Shown one piece after another: positions 16,754 to 24,709 of a stretch of 64,000 bases of DNA. The notes under the pieces were generated by a model that was given only the letters and a program-made list of their open reading frames with translations, had not been told where the DNA came from and searched no databases. Where the stretch lies: NCBI RefSeq assembly GCF_036964905.1, contig NZ_JBALHR010000002.1, forward strand, positions 248,001 through 312,000, written 5' to 3'. Origin of the DNA: Gemmobacter denitrificans (lineage in GTDB: Bacteria > Pseudomonadota > Alphaproteobacteria > Rhodobacterales > Rhodobacteraceae). Numbering within the stretch: the first letter of the stretch is position 1; each line of letters starts with the position of its first letter. Position numbers and translations under genes: made by a program.

Positions 16754-17899
16754 TCAGGCGGCAATCAGCGGGGTGGCGTGTTTGCGGTGGCGGGCAGCCA
16801 TGCTGCGCCCTTGTCGGCCCCGCACCAGAATCCGGGCCGGTGCCAATCCGGGCGATTCTGATTGATCCAATTCTGGAAACAGCGCCAGGATTTCCGAAAC
16901 GGCTGCCGCGCCAAGTGCCTGCAGCGCCACCGGGCCGGGATAAAGGCTTTCGGTGGGGGCGCCGTTGGCGAACAGGATTTCATGCCGGTCCAGCAGCAGG
17001 TGCAGATAGCTGACCGGTTCTGCAGCGCAGGGACCGATACCCGGCAATCCGGTCAGATGCCGGGCGGCAACCAGCACTTCTTCGCTGTCGAACAACCGGT
17101 TGGCAATGCGCGACCGTACCAGCATCCTGTGTTGCGGCGACACGCGCAACTCGGTTGCGGGCTGTCCGGCCCCAAGGGCGCCGGGAGCAATGCGGATCGG
17201 GCAAAGCTGGGGGGCGGCCTGCAGATCGGCGGCTGTCAGGTCGCGCCGCCCGATCCAGCGGATCGGCTGCGGCCCATGATCGGCCGTCAAAACCAGATCG
17301 CCCACCTGCAGGTCTTCGACCCGCCGCGTGCCGTCTGGCGTGGCGATCCGGGTTCCGGCGGTGAAGCAGGGGATGACAATGTCGAATATGTCAGGGTTGA
17401 ACGAAATGACCGAGTTCAGCACCGTATTGCTCGGGAAGGGCGTCGCCTGATTGATGGTGATGCTGCGCAGGCTGTCGATCCCCGACCAAGCGGGCAGGAA
17501 CTGCGCATTGGGGCGCAGGAACAGATCACCATTGGCCATCTGGACAATCGTGGCCACCTGATTGGTGGTCGAGCCATCGGGCAGGGTGATGGTGATGTCG
17601 CCACGGAAGGTGGTCTGGATTGTCTGGCCGGTCACGGTGCCCGGGGTGGTCGGGCTGTCAAAGCTGAACTGGCTGACAAATCCACCTACCGCGTTGAAAG
17701 GTGCGGTGAAAACCTGTGCGCCGCCACTGGCCGTCGTGGTGCCGGTTACTGCCACAGGGGCGATGCGGGCCGGGCCGGTGACGCTGTAACCCGGCATGCC
17801 TGCCGCATTCAGTTGCGTCTGCGTGACATTGCTTGCGGGTGTGGAATCGATGACCGGACGATTGCCGATCCAAAGCCAGTTTACCGTGCTCTCAGGCAT
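16754..17899 (-). CDS. Hint-domain protein with an unclassified N-terminal region
   Basis: A 381-aa protein. Residues about 180-330 form a Hint (Hedgehog/intein, Hint_2) domain: it opens with PCFTAGTRIATPDG, then VEDLQVGDLVLTADHG, PIRWIGRR, and SPQHRMLV, with the nucleophile Cys and the conserved His present. The N-terminal 170 residues are Thr/Gly-rich and beta-like, with no motif I recognise; no signal peptide is seen. In Rhodobacterales such domains often accompany RTX-type secreted proteins. Whether it self-cleaves is unknown. A 480-base gap, partly AT-rich, lies upstream of the gene. Confidence 0.8.
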   Translation of the reverse strand: MPESTVNWLWIGNRPVIDSTPASNVTQTQLNAAGMPGYSVTGPARIAPVAVTGTTTASGGAQVFTAPFNAVGGFVSQFSFDSPTTPGTVTGQTIQTTFRGDITITLPDGSTTNQVATIVQMANGDLFLRPNAQFLPAWSGIDSLRSITINQATPFPSNTVLNSVISFNPDIFDIVIPCFTAGTRIATPDGTRRVEDLQVGDLVLTADHGPQPIRWIGRRDLTAADLQAAPQLCPIRIAPGALGAGQPATELRVSPQHRMLVRSRIANRLFDSEEVLVAARHLTGLPGIGPCAAEPVSYLHLLLDRHEILFANGAPTESLYPGPVALQALGAAAVSEILALFPELDQSESPGLAPARILVRGRQGRSMAARHRKHATPLIAA

Positions 17900-18257
17900 G
17901 GCAATGTACCCCCCGGTTACTCGTTCCTTCGGGAAACACAGGCTGGCAGGCCCGCCCCGACGGGGGCGACAGATGCCCCTGGGTTCAAGATGGGGATTGC
18001 AGGCGGCGCTGTCAAATTTCGGCAAATTTGTGGAAAATCTGCGTCTACATGAAGATTTGCCCGCAGATATCTGTTTGCGCGGGATTTTTCAGTGTTTCCA
18101 AAATGGAAACGCATTGTTCTGATGATTTTGGCGGATAATTCCCCCGCCACGACCTCGCGTCATCCCCGGCACAGCGATGCAGAACCGGGGGTTTTCCCCC
18201 TGACCTTTGGTTTGTGCCGCGCCATTCTGACCTCTGTAGTGGGATAATGAGTGTGAC
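17900..18257. other. Intergenic region with AT-rich tract and palindromes
   Basis: There is no convincing gene here. It holds a perfect inverted repeat GTTTCC-N5-GGAAAC at 18094-18110, a GGGGG-TTTT-CCCCC hairpin at 18187-18200, and an AT-rich stretch (about 18010-18130) unlike the flanks. It probably carries the promoter of the Hint-domain gene on the minus strand; a GATAAT at 18243-18248 may belong to the lepA side. Confidence 0.5.
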
Positions 18258-18341
18258 ATGGACCTGGTGATCGCCGCGATTCTGCTGTTGCCGTGCCTTG
18301 CTTATTGGCGCTGGCTGAAACATCGGTCCGGGCGGCCCTGA
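18258..18341 (+). CDS. Possible 27-aa membrane microprotein upstream of lepA
   Basis: ATG to TGA, encoding MDLVIAAILLLPCLAYWRW plus a basic tail (KHRSGRP). It has one predicted transmembrane segment with a positively charged C-terminus, the usual look of a bacterial small membrane protein. There is no strong ribosome-binding site, so it could be chance. It ends 42 bases before lepA. Confidence 0.3.
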   Translation: MDLVIAAILLLPCLAYWRWLKHRSGRP

Positions 18342-18383
18342 TACCCCTTCCCGGCCCTGCGCTTACAGGCTATATCCGCGCGC

Positions 18384-20183
18384 ATGACCCAGCTTGACCT
18401 CATCCGCAATTTCTCCATCGTGGCCCATATCGACCACGGCAAATCCACCCTAGCCGACCGTCTGATCCAGATGACGGGCACGGTGGCCGCCCGTGACATG
18501 AAGGCGCAAATGCTCGACAGCATGGATATCGAGCGCGAGCGGGGCATCACCATCAAGGCCAACACGGTGCGGATCGAATATCCCGCCAAGGATGGCCGGA
18601 CCTATATCCTGAACCTGATCGACACCCCCGGCCACGTGGACTTTGCCTATGAAGTGTCGCGCAGCATGCGCGCCGTGGAAGGCTCGCTTCTGGTGGTGGA
18701 TGCGAGCCAAGGGGTTGAGGCGCAGACGCTGGCCAATGTCTATCAGGCGATTGATGCGGGCCACGAGATCGTGCCGGTCCTGAACAAGATCGACCTTCCG
18801 GCGGCGGACCCGGACCGGGTGAAGGAAAACATCGAGGACGTGATCGGCATTGACGCCAGCGATGCGATTCCGATCTCGGCCAAGACCGGACTTGGCATCC
18901 CGGATGTGCTGGAGGCCATCGTGCAGCGCCTGCCCGCGCCCAAGGGCGACCGCGATGCGCCCTTGAAGGCCATGCTGGTGGACAGCTGGTACGATGCCTA
19001 TCTGGGCGTGGTCGTCATGATCCGCGTGGTGGATGGCGTCATCAAGAAGGGTGACCGGGTCAAGATGATGCAGACCGGCGCCGTTTATGGCATCGACAAG
19101 CTGGCCGTGCTGAAGCCGCAGATGGTGGATATTGCCGAGCTGGGGCCGGGCGAGATTGGCGTCTTGACCGCCTCGATCAAGCAGGTGCGCGACACCCGCG
19201 TGGGCGACACCATCACCCATGAGCGCAAGCCCTGCGACGCGCCGCTGCCGGGGTTCAAACCCGCACAGCCGGTGGTGTTCTGCGGCCTGTTCCCGGTGGA
19301 TGCCAATGATTTCGAGGCGCTGCGCGATGCCATCGAGAAGCTGGCGCTGAATGACGCGAGCTTCTCCTATGAGATGGAGACCTCGGCCGCGCTTGGGTTC
19401 GGGTTCCGCATGGGGTTCCTGGGCCTTCTGCACCTCGAAGTGGTGCGCGACCGGCTGGAGCGGGAATATGATCTGGACCTGATCACCACCGCACCTTCGG
19501 TGGTGTTCAAGCTGCATATGAAAGATGGCGAGGTGCGCGACCTGCACAACCCCGCCGATATGCCCGATCTGACCTATGTCGACCATATCGAGGAGCCGCG
19601 CATCAAGGCCACGATCATGGTGCCGGATGAATATCTGGGGGATATCCTGAAGCTGTGTCAGGACCGTCGGGGCATTCAGCAGAACCTGACCTATGCGGGC
19701 AGCCGTGCCATGGTGGAATATGACCTGCCGCTGGCCGAGGTGGTGTTCGACTTCTATGACCGGCTGAAATCGGTCACCAAGGGCTATGCCTCGTTCGATT
19801 ACCAGATCAGCGAATATCGCGAGGATAACCTCGTGAAGATGTCGATTCTGGTGAATGACGAGCCGGTGGATGCGCTGTCGATCATGGTGCACCGTGACCG
19901 GGCGGAGGCGCGGGGCCGGGTGATGGTGGAAAAGCTCAAGGAGCTGATCCCGCGTCATATGTTCAAGATCCCGATTCAGGCCGCCATCGGCGCGCGGGTG
20001 ATTGCGCGAGAGACGCTCAGCGCGATGCGCAAGGACGTGACCGCCAAATGCTATGGCGGCGACGCGACCCGGAAGAAGAAGCTGCTGGAGAAGCAGAAAG
20101 AGGGCAAGAAGAAGATGCGCCAGTTCGGGAAGGTGGAAATCCCGCAAAGCGCCTTCATCTCCGCGCTCAAGATGGATGGGTGA
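18384..20183 (+). CDS. lepA: Elongation factor 4 (LepA), ribosomal GTPase
   Basis: A 599-aa translational GTPase. G1 is AHIDHGKSTLADRL (about residues 13-26), G2 region RGITIKANTVRI, G3 DTPGHVDF and G4 NKID. The domain order is G, II, III, V and the LepA-specific C-terminal domain, which ends RQFGKVEIPQSAFISALKMD. EF4 acts on stalled or initiating ribosomes. It is full length. In many bacteria lepA precedes lepB; here it is followed instead by a hairpin array and a convergent lipoprotein gene. Confidence 0.97.
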   Translation: MTQLDLIRNFSIVAHIDHGKSTLADRLIQMTGTVAARDMKAQMLDSMDIERERGITIKANTVRIEYPAKDGRTYILNLIDTPGHVDFAYEVSRSMRAVEGSLLVVDASQGVEAQTLANVYQAIDAGHEIVPVLNKIDLPAADPDRVKENIEDVIGIDASDAIPISAKTGLGIPDVLEAIVQRLPAPKGDRDAPLKAMLVDSWYDAYLGVVVMIRVVDGVIKKGDRVKMMQTGAVYGIDKLAVLKPQMVDIAELGPGEIGVLTASIKQVRDTRVGDTITHERKPCDAPLPGFKPAQPVVFCGLFPVDANDFEALRDAIEKLALNDASFSYEMETSAALGFGFRMGFLGLLHLEVVRDRLEREYDLDLITTAPSVVFKLHMKDGEVRDLHNPADMPDLTYVDHIEEPRIKATIMVPDEYLGDILKLCQDRRGIQQNLTYAGSRAMVEYDLPLAEVVFDFYDRLKSVTKGYASFDYQISEYREDNLVKMSILVNDEPVDALSIMVHRDRAEARGRVMVEKLKELIPRHMFKIPIQAAIGARVIARETLSAMRKDVTAKCYGGDATRKKKLLEKQKEGKKKMRQFGKVEIPQSAFISALKMDG

Positions 20184-20305
20184 GCCCCGCCCCGCGCATC
20201 AGCGCGGGGGAAAACGCTCAGGTGGAGCGTTTTCAGGGGCGAACGCCCGCGAATGCTTTCGCGGGCCGGTGGAGCCCCGCCCCGCATCGGCGCGGGACAA
20301 GCCTC
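20180..20305. repeat. Array of palindromes and direct repeats after lepA
   Basis: The unit GAGCCCCGCCCCGC occurs at about 20182 and again at about 20272, each followed by a short hairpin of the form CCCGC ... GCGGG. Between them are AAAACGCTC/GAGCGTTTT and GCCCGCGA/TCGCGGGC hairpins. The layout resembles a REP/BIME-type extragenic cluster. Confidence 0.6.
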
Positions 20306-20435
20306 TGTCAACGCATTGCAACTCGCCCAGGCGTGCGGCGCGAAAATCCGTGGCAGGATGATCGTGCAGCATCCCTTTTGCGCCCAGACCTGCCCGGTCT
20401 GAAACGCCCCAGACCCACCGACAGGTTGCGCCCCC

Positions 20436-20693
20436 TCAGGTGCCCGGCTGCGCGATCTCTTGCGCTTGCAGGGCGGCGGCCCGGGCACGCAGGGCTGCGG
20501 CGCGGGCTGCAAGGCTGTCGGTCGGGGCCGTGTCTGTTGGCGCCACTTGCGCCTGCGCCACCAAGGCATCCAGCGGGGCGATCTGCGGGGCAGGGCCGGG
20601 TGCCGGGGGCGGGCCCTCTACCATCGGCATTTCCGTGCAAGCCGCGACCACAAGGCACAGGCAAAGGGCGATGACGGGGCGGTGGTCGGGCAT
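20436..20693 (-). CDS. Small lipoprotein, function unknown
   Basis: An 85-aa protein with a lipoprotein signal peptide: basic start, hydrophobic VIALCLCLVVAAC and lipobox VAAC, giving an N-terminal Cys at about residue 19. The mature part is Pro/Ala-rich and then forms an Ala/Arg/Leu-rich helix (SLAARAAALRARAAALQAQE), probably a short coiled coil. It is convergent with lepA. No conserved family is recognised. Confidence 0.65.
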   Translation of the reverse strand: MPDHRPVIALCLCLVVAACTEMPMVEGPPPAPGPAPQIAPLDALVAQAQVAPTDTAPTDSLAARAAALRARAAALQAQEIAQPGT

Positions 20694-20779
20694 GGCGGCT
20701 CTGCTGCAAGAATTGGCCTGACCTTACAGGGCCGAGGCTGAGGCGGCAATGGGGCGCGGCTTGTCTGGGCAGGGTTGAA

Positions 20780-20795
20780 CTGAACGTGCGTTCAG
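20780..20795. promoter_or_regulatory. Perfect palindromic operator before the TetR gene
   Basis: CTGAACG-TG-CGTTCAG, a perfect 16-bp inverted repeat ending 13 bases before the TetR start codon. Position and symmetry fit an autoregulatory TetR operator. Confidence 0.75.
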
Positions 20796-20808
20796 ATAGC
20801 ATGGGATC

Positions 20809-21402
20809 ATGGCACGCAAGACCGGCTCACATTCCGAAATCACCGGGCCGCGCATCCGCGCGGCGGCCGAGCGGCTGTTTGCCCGCCACGGCTATGCCGC
20901 CGTGTCGATGCGCCAGATCGCCGCCGAGGTCGGTGTGCAGGCCGGCGCGCTCTATCTTTATACGCCCGACAAGCAAAGCCTGCTGGCCGATCTGATGCGC
21001 GATCATCTGGACGGGCTGCTGGAGGCGCTGGACGCCTTGCCAGCGGTCACTGGCGCCGTGGCCCGGCTGGATCAGTTCGCGCGCTTCCATATCGGCTATC
21101 ACATCGAACGGCCCGATGCGGTCTTTGTGGCCTATATGGAATTGCGCAATCTGGAGTCGGAAAACTTTGCCGCGATCGAGGCGTTGCGCCGCCGATATGA
21201 AGACCGGCTGGAGGCGATCCTGCGCGACGGTCGGGCGGCGGGGCAATTCGCGCTGCCCGATACCAAGCTGGCAACCCTTGCGCTGATCGCGATGCTGACC
21301 GGCGTTACCAACTGGTATCGCGAAGGCGGAAGGCTTGGCCGGGCCGAGGTGGAAGGCATCTATGCCGACATGGCGCTGAAGGCGGTGGGTGTGGCGGGCT
21401 GA
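20809..21402 (+). CDS. TetR family transcriptional regulator
   Basis: A 197-aa protein. The N-terminal HTH (RIRAAAERLFARHGYAAVSMRQIAAEVGVQAGALYLYTPDKQSL in two parts, residues 15-60) is classic TetR; the C-terminal region is a TetR_C-type ligand domain ending with LIAMLTGVTNWYREGGRL. The palindrome just upstream suggests autorepression. The phosphoesterase/glycosyltransferase operon starts 95 bases downstream on the same strand and may be cotranscribed or coregulated. The ligand is unknown. Confidence 0.92.
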   Translation: MARKTGSHSEITGPRIRAAAERLFARHGYAAVSMRQIAAEVGVQAGALYLYTPDKQSLLADLMRDHLDGLLEALDALPAVTGAVARLDQFARFHIGYHIERPDAVFVAYMELRNLESENFAAIEALRRRYEDRLEAILRDGRAAGQFALPDTKLATLALIAMLTGVTNWYREGGRLGRAEVEGIYADMALKAVGVAG

Positions 21403-21497
21403 AGGCTGGTTTTTTACCGCGCTGCAGCAAAAGCGTCATGCAGTTGAATCCTTCCAAACCGATGGTGCGGCCAACCTGTCCGTGACGGAGCCAGCCC

Positions 21498-22295
21498 TTG
21501 GAACGCCCGACACCCCACAACTGCTTGCGTACCTTGTTCCTGTCGGACCTGCATCTAGGGGCCCTCGGGTGCAAGGCAGACCTCATCCTGGCCTTCCTGC
21601 GCGACCATCCAGCCGAAACTTATGTGCTGGCCGGGGACATTCTTGATCTCTGGCAGCCGTTGCTGCCGCATTGGACCGCGCGCGATCAGGCGGTGGTGGA
21701 TCACCTGCGCGCCGAAGCGGCGGCAGGGGCGCGGCTGATCGTGCTGCGCGGCAACCATGATCCCGAACCGGATGCCGCGCCCGCCGGGCAGCAGATCGCC
21801 TCGGGCGGGGTGATGGAGCGGATCATTCACACGGCCGCAGACGGGCGGCGTTATCTGGTGCTGCATGGCGATCAGGTCGATGCGCGCTGGTTGCGCGCCC
21901 ATGTCTTTACCCGTCTGGGCAGCCGGATCGACCATCTGCTGCGCCGTCTGGATCGCGGGCTGAAAGGCTGGCGCCGCAGATCGGCCCCCGAAGCACGCAG
22001 CCTGATCGAGGCGCTGTTGTCAGGCGTCAATCGCATCGCCTATGCCCGCCGCCAGCATGAACGCCGTCTGGTGGCGCTGGCCCGTATGGCAGGGGTGGAC
22101 GGGGTGATCTGCGGTCACTTCCACCTGCCGGCGCTGCATCAGGATCACGGGCTGATCTATGGCAATTGCGGCGACTGGGTGGACAGCTTCACCGCATTGG
22201 CCGAAACGCCGGAAGGCGATTTGCGCCTGCTGGCCGCCGTGGCCGAGCGCGCACCCAAGACAGCAGAACAATTCGGATTGGCGGGGCAAGCATGA
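21498..22295 (+). CDS. LpxH-like metallophosphoesterase
   Basis: A 265-aa calcineurin-like phosphoesterase of the UDP-2,3-diacylglucosamine diphosphatase type. The metal-site motifs appear in order: LSDLHLG, AGDILDLW, LRGNHD, VLHGDQVD and CGHFHLP, with GNCGDWVDS near the end. Alphaproteobacteria normally use LpxI for lipid A, so this is probably a paralogue acting on another lipid or nucleotide-sugar. The start is a TTG at 21498 with GGAG 7 bases before and an in-frame stop just upstream. It overlaps the next gene by ATGA. First gene of a four-gene operon. Confidence 0.85.
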   Translation: MERPTPHNCLRTLFLSDLHLGALGCKADLILAFLRDHPAETYVLAGDILDLWQPLLPHWTARDQAVVDHLRAEAAAGARLIVLRGNHDPEPDAAPAGQQIASGGVMERIIHTAADGRRYLVLHGDQVDARWLRAHVFTRLGSRIDHLLRRLDRGLKGWRRRSAPEARSLIEALLSGVNRIAYARRQHERRLVALARMAGVDGVICGHFHLPALHQDHGLIYGNCGDWVDSFTALAETPEGDLRLLAAVAERAPKTAEQFGLAGQA

Positions 22296-23428
22296 GCGGC
22301 ATCCTGTTTCTGGCAGCGGGGCTGCTGCTTGTGGTGCATCTGGCCAGCGTGGCGCTGTATCTTTACCGGCTGGCGCGGCCTATGGTGGCCCCGTCGCGGA
22401 TCGGGCATCCCTTTGTCACCTTGCTGCGCCCGGTATGCGGCCTGACCCATGCCGAACGCGAAACGCTGCGCAGCTCCTTCACGCAGGATTACCCGGACTA
22501 TGAGGTGATCTTCTGCGCGGAAACCGAAACCGATCCTGCCGTGCCCTTTCTGCGTCAGCTGATGGCCGAATATCCGGCGATCCGCGCCCGGCTGCTGATC
22601 GGGCAGGATCGCGTGACGCGGAACCCCAAATTGAACAATGTCTGGAAGGGCTGGCATGGGGCCGAGGCCGACTGGATCTGCATGACCGACAGCAACCTTC
22701 TGTTGCCGCCCGATTATCTGGCACGGGTGGTCGCCCAATGGGGGCCGACCACCGGCTGTGTCTCGGCGCCGCCCGTGGGCATGGCCCCGCAGGGCTGGGC
22801 CGCCCGTCTGGAATGTGCCTTTCTGAATGGCAATCAGGCCCGGATGCAATATGCCGCCGACAGCATCGGCCCGGCCTATGCGCAGGGCAAGACGTTGTTC
22901 TTCCACAAGCCATTGCTGGAAGGCGCAGGCGGTCTGCGCGCCCTTGGCCGCGATCTGGCCGAAGATGTCGCCGCGACCCGGCTGGTGCGCGGCCTGGGCC
23001 TGCAAGTGTCGCTGGCGCGTCTGCCCTTTGCCCAGCCGATCGGGCGGCGGCGGCTGTCAGATGTCTGGGCGCGGCAATTGCGGTGGGCACGGGTGCGTCG
23101 CGCGGGCTTTCCGGTGCTTTACGCGCTGGAGCCGCTGAACGGGGCCGTGCTGCCGGTGCTGTTTGTCATGGGCGGTCTGGCCGGGGCCGGTGCCCCGATG
23201 ACCTGGGCCATCGGTTATCTGGCGCTGTGGTATCTGGCCGAAGGCTGGCTGATGCGCCGTGCAGGCTGGCCGTCAAGGACTGGTGATCTTTGGCTTCTGC
23301 CCTTGCGTGACCTGCTGCTGCCTGCGCTCTGGCTGGCCAGTTTCCGCCGTCGCGGTTTCGACTGGCACGGCAAGCCGATGGGCGAGGCGGATGATGCTGC
23401 CCGCCCGGTCATGGTGCCCGCCGAATGA
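22292..23428 (+). CDS. GT21-type glycosyltransferase (ceramide glucosyltransferase-like)
   Basis: A 378-aa membrane enzyme. An N-terminal membrane segment (residues 4-26) is followed by a GT-A domain with the D1, D2, D3, (Q/R)XXRW pattern: CAETETDP, MTDSN, AEDVAATRL and RQLRWAR. Two or three C-terminal membrane helices complete the GT21 layout. Relatives include ceramide glucosyltransferase, hopanoid-associated HpnI and processive diacylglycerol glycosyltransferases of rhizobia. The acceptor here is probably a membrane lipid. It overlaps the phosphoesterase by 4 bases. Confidence 0.85.
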   Translation: MSGILFLAAGLLLVVHLASVALYLYRLARPMVAPSRIGHPFVTLLRPVCGLTHAERETLRSSFTQDYPDYEVIFCAETETDPAVPFLRQLMAEYPAIRARLLIGQDRVTRNPKLNNVWKGWHGAEADWICMTDSNLLLPPDYLARVVAQWGPTTGCVSAPPVGMAPQGWAARLECAFLNGNQARMQYAADSIGPAYAQGKTLFFHKPLLEGAGGLRALGRDLAEDVAATRLVRGLGLQVSLARLPFAQPIGRRRLSDVWARQLRWARVRRAGFPVLYALEPLNGAVLPVLFVMGGLAGAGAPMTWAIGYLALWYLAEGWLMRRAGWPSRTGDLWLLPLRDLLLPALWLASFRRRGFDWHGKPMGEADDAARPVMVPAE

Positions 23429-23438
23429 TGATGGCCGG

Positions 23439-24017
23439 ATGACCATGGAAGGCGCGGAACTGGCCGATCTGATCCGGACCCACGGGCTTGCGGTGCTGGC
23501 ACCGCTGGCGCTGATCGAAGGGCCGGTGATCACCTTGCTGACCGGCTGGCTGACCCGGCTGGGCCTGCTTGATCCGCTTCAGGCCTTTCTGTGCCTTGTC
23601 ATGGCCGATCTGGCCGGGGACATGCTGCTCTATGCCATTGGACGCTGGGGCCGGGATGTGCTGCCTCTTCGCCTGGTTCGGGCCTTCGGGATCAGCCGGG
23701 CGCGCATGGCCGGTCTGGCGCGGGTGATGCGTGATCGCGGCGGGCGCGTGCTGGTGATCGGCAAGCTGACCCATGTAGCCGGGTTCGCGGTTCTGCTGGC
23801 CGCCGGGGTGGCAGGCATGTCACCGGGGCGGTTCCTGCTGGCCAACCTGCTGGCCACGCTGCCGAAAACTGCGGTTCTGATGGGCCTGGGCTGGGGATTT
23901 GGCAGCATGGCCGGGCGGCTGGAGGATGGGCTATGGCTGGCCTGTGCTGCAATGGCGCTGGCACTGGCGCTCTGGCTTGGCCCGCGCCTGTTGCGGCGGA
24001 ACGGGGTGGCCGCATGA
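23439..24017 (+). CDS. DedA-like (SNARE-associated family) membrane protein
   Basis: A 192-aa membrane protein. It shows EGPVITLLTGWL, then MADLAGDMLLYAIGRWGR, VIGKLTHVAGFAVLLAAGVAGMSPGRFL in parts, and NLLATLPKTAVL, all matching the DedA/VTT layout with its re-entrant Gly/Pro-rich loops. DedA proteins include undecaprenyl-phosphate and phospholipid flippases, so a role in moving the lipid handled by the flanking glycosyltransferases is reasonable. An alternative start is the ATG two codons later. Overlaps the next gene by ATGA. Confidence 0.8.
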   Translation: MTMEGAELADLIRTHGLAVLAPLALIEGPVITLLTGWLTRLGLLDPLQAFLCLVMADLAGDMLLYAIGRWGRDVLPLRLVRAFGISRARMAGLARVMRDRGGRVLVIGKLTHVAGFAVLLAAGVAGMSPGRFLLANLLATLPKTAVLMGLGWGFGSMAGRLEDGLWLACAAMALALALWLGPRLLRRNGVAA

Positions 24018-24709
24018 TCGCCTGCCTGATCCCCGCCCATAATGAGGCGCCGCGCCTGCCTGCCGTGCTGGCCGCCGTGCTGGGCCACCCGGCCATTTCC
24101 CGGGTGCTGGTGATTGACGACGGATCGACCGATGGCACCGCCGAAGTTGCGCGGGCGGCGGGGGCTTCGGTGCTGGAACTGCGCCCCAATCGCGGCAAGA
24201 CCGCAGCGCTGGCGGCGGGTATCCGCGCCGTGGACGAAGATCATCTGCTGCTGATTGATGCCGATTTGCTGGGCCTGACCCCTGACGCCATCACGGCACT
24301 GGTGGACCCGGTGACCAATGGCCGGGCGGCTGTCAGCCTGTCGCTGCGCGGCAATGCGCCGGGGCTCTGGCGCGCAATCGGGGTGGATTACCTGACGGGC
24401 GAACGGCTGATCCCGCGCGCGCTCATCGCGCCGCATCTGGAGCGGTTGGATCAATTGCCGCGCTTCGGGTTCGAGGTGTTTCTGAACGGCCTGATCCGTC
24501 AGGCGGGCCTGCGCGTGGCTGTGGTGCGCTGGCCGGCGGTCGCAAGCCCGCTGAAATCGGCCAAGCACGGGTTCTGGGCCGGGATCGTCGCCGACCTGCG
24601 CATGATGCGCGACATCTTCCGCACCATCCCGCCCATGGTTGCGCTGGCGCAGATCTTCTGGCTCAGGCGCGGCGGCGGATCAGATCTGCGGCCTTCTCGG
24701 CAATCATGA
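24014..24709 (+). CDS. Family 2 glycosyltransferase
   Basis: A 231-aa GT-A enzyme: CLIPAHNEAPRLP at the start, VIDDGSTDGTAEVARAAGA, then RGKTAALAAGI and LLIDADLLG, the nucleotide-sugar binding Asp and DXD-like motif of GT2. There is a short C-terminal hydrophobic segment (TIPPMVALAQIFWL). It resembles polyprenyl-phosphate-type glycosyltransferases. Last gene of the operon; its final 47 bases overlap the 3' end of the convergent GMC oxidoreductase gene. The substrate is unknown. Confidence 0.85.
   Translation: MIACLIPAHNEAPRLPAVLAAVLGHPAISRVLVIDDGSTDGTAEVARAAGASVLELRPNRGKTAALAAGIRAVDEDHLLLIDADLLGLTPDAITALVDPVTNGRAAVSLSLRGNAPGLWRAIGVDYLTGERLIPRALIAPHLERLDQLPRFGFEVFLNGLIRQAGLRVAVVRWPAVASPLKSAKHGFWAGIVADLRMMRDIFRTIPPMVALAQIFWLRRGGGSDLRPSRQS

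Noticed and set aside
18450..20147. 565-codon frame opposite lepA
   Set aside because: Mirrors lepA on the other strand; no conserved motifs.
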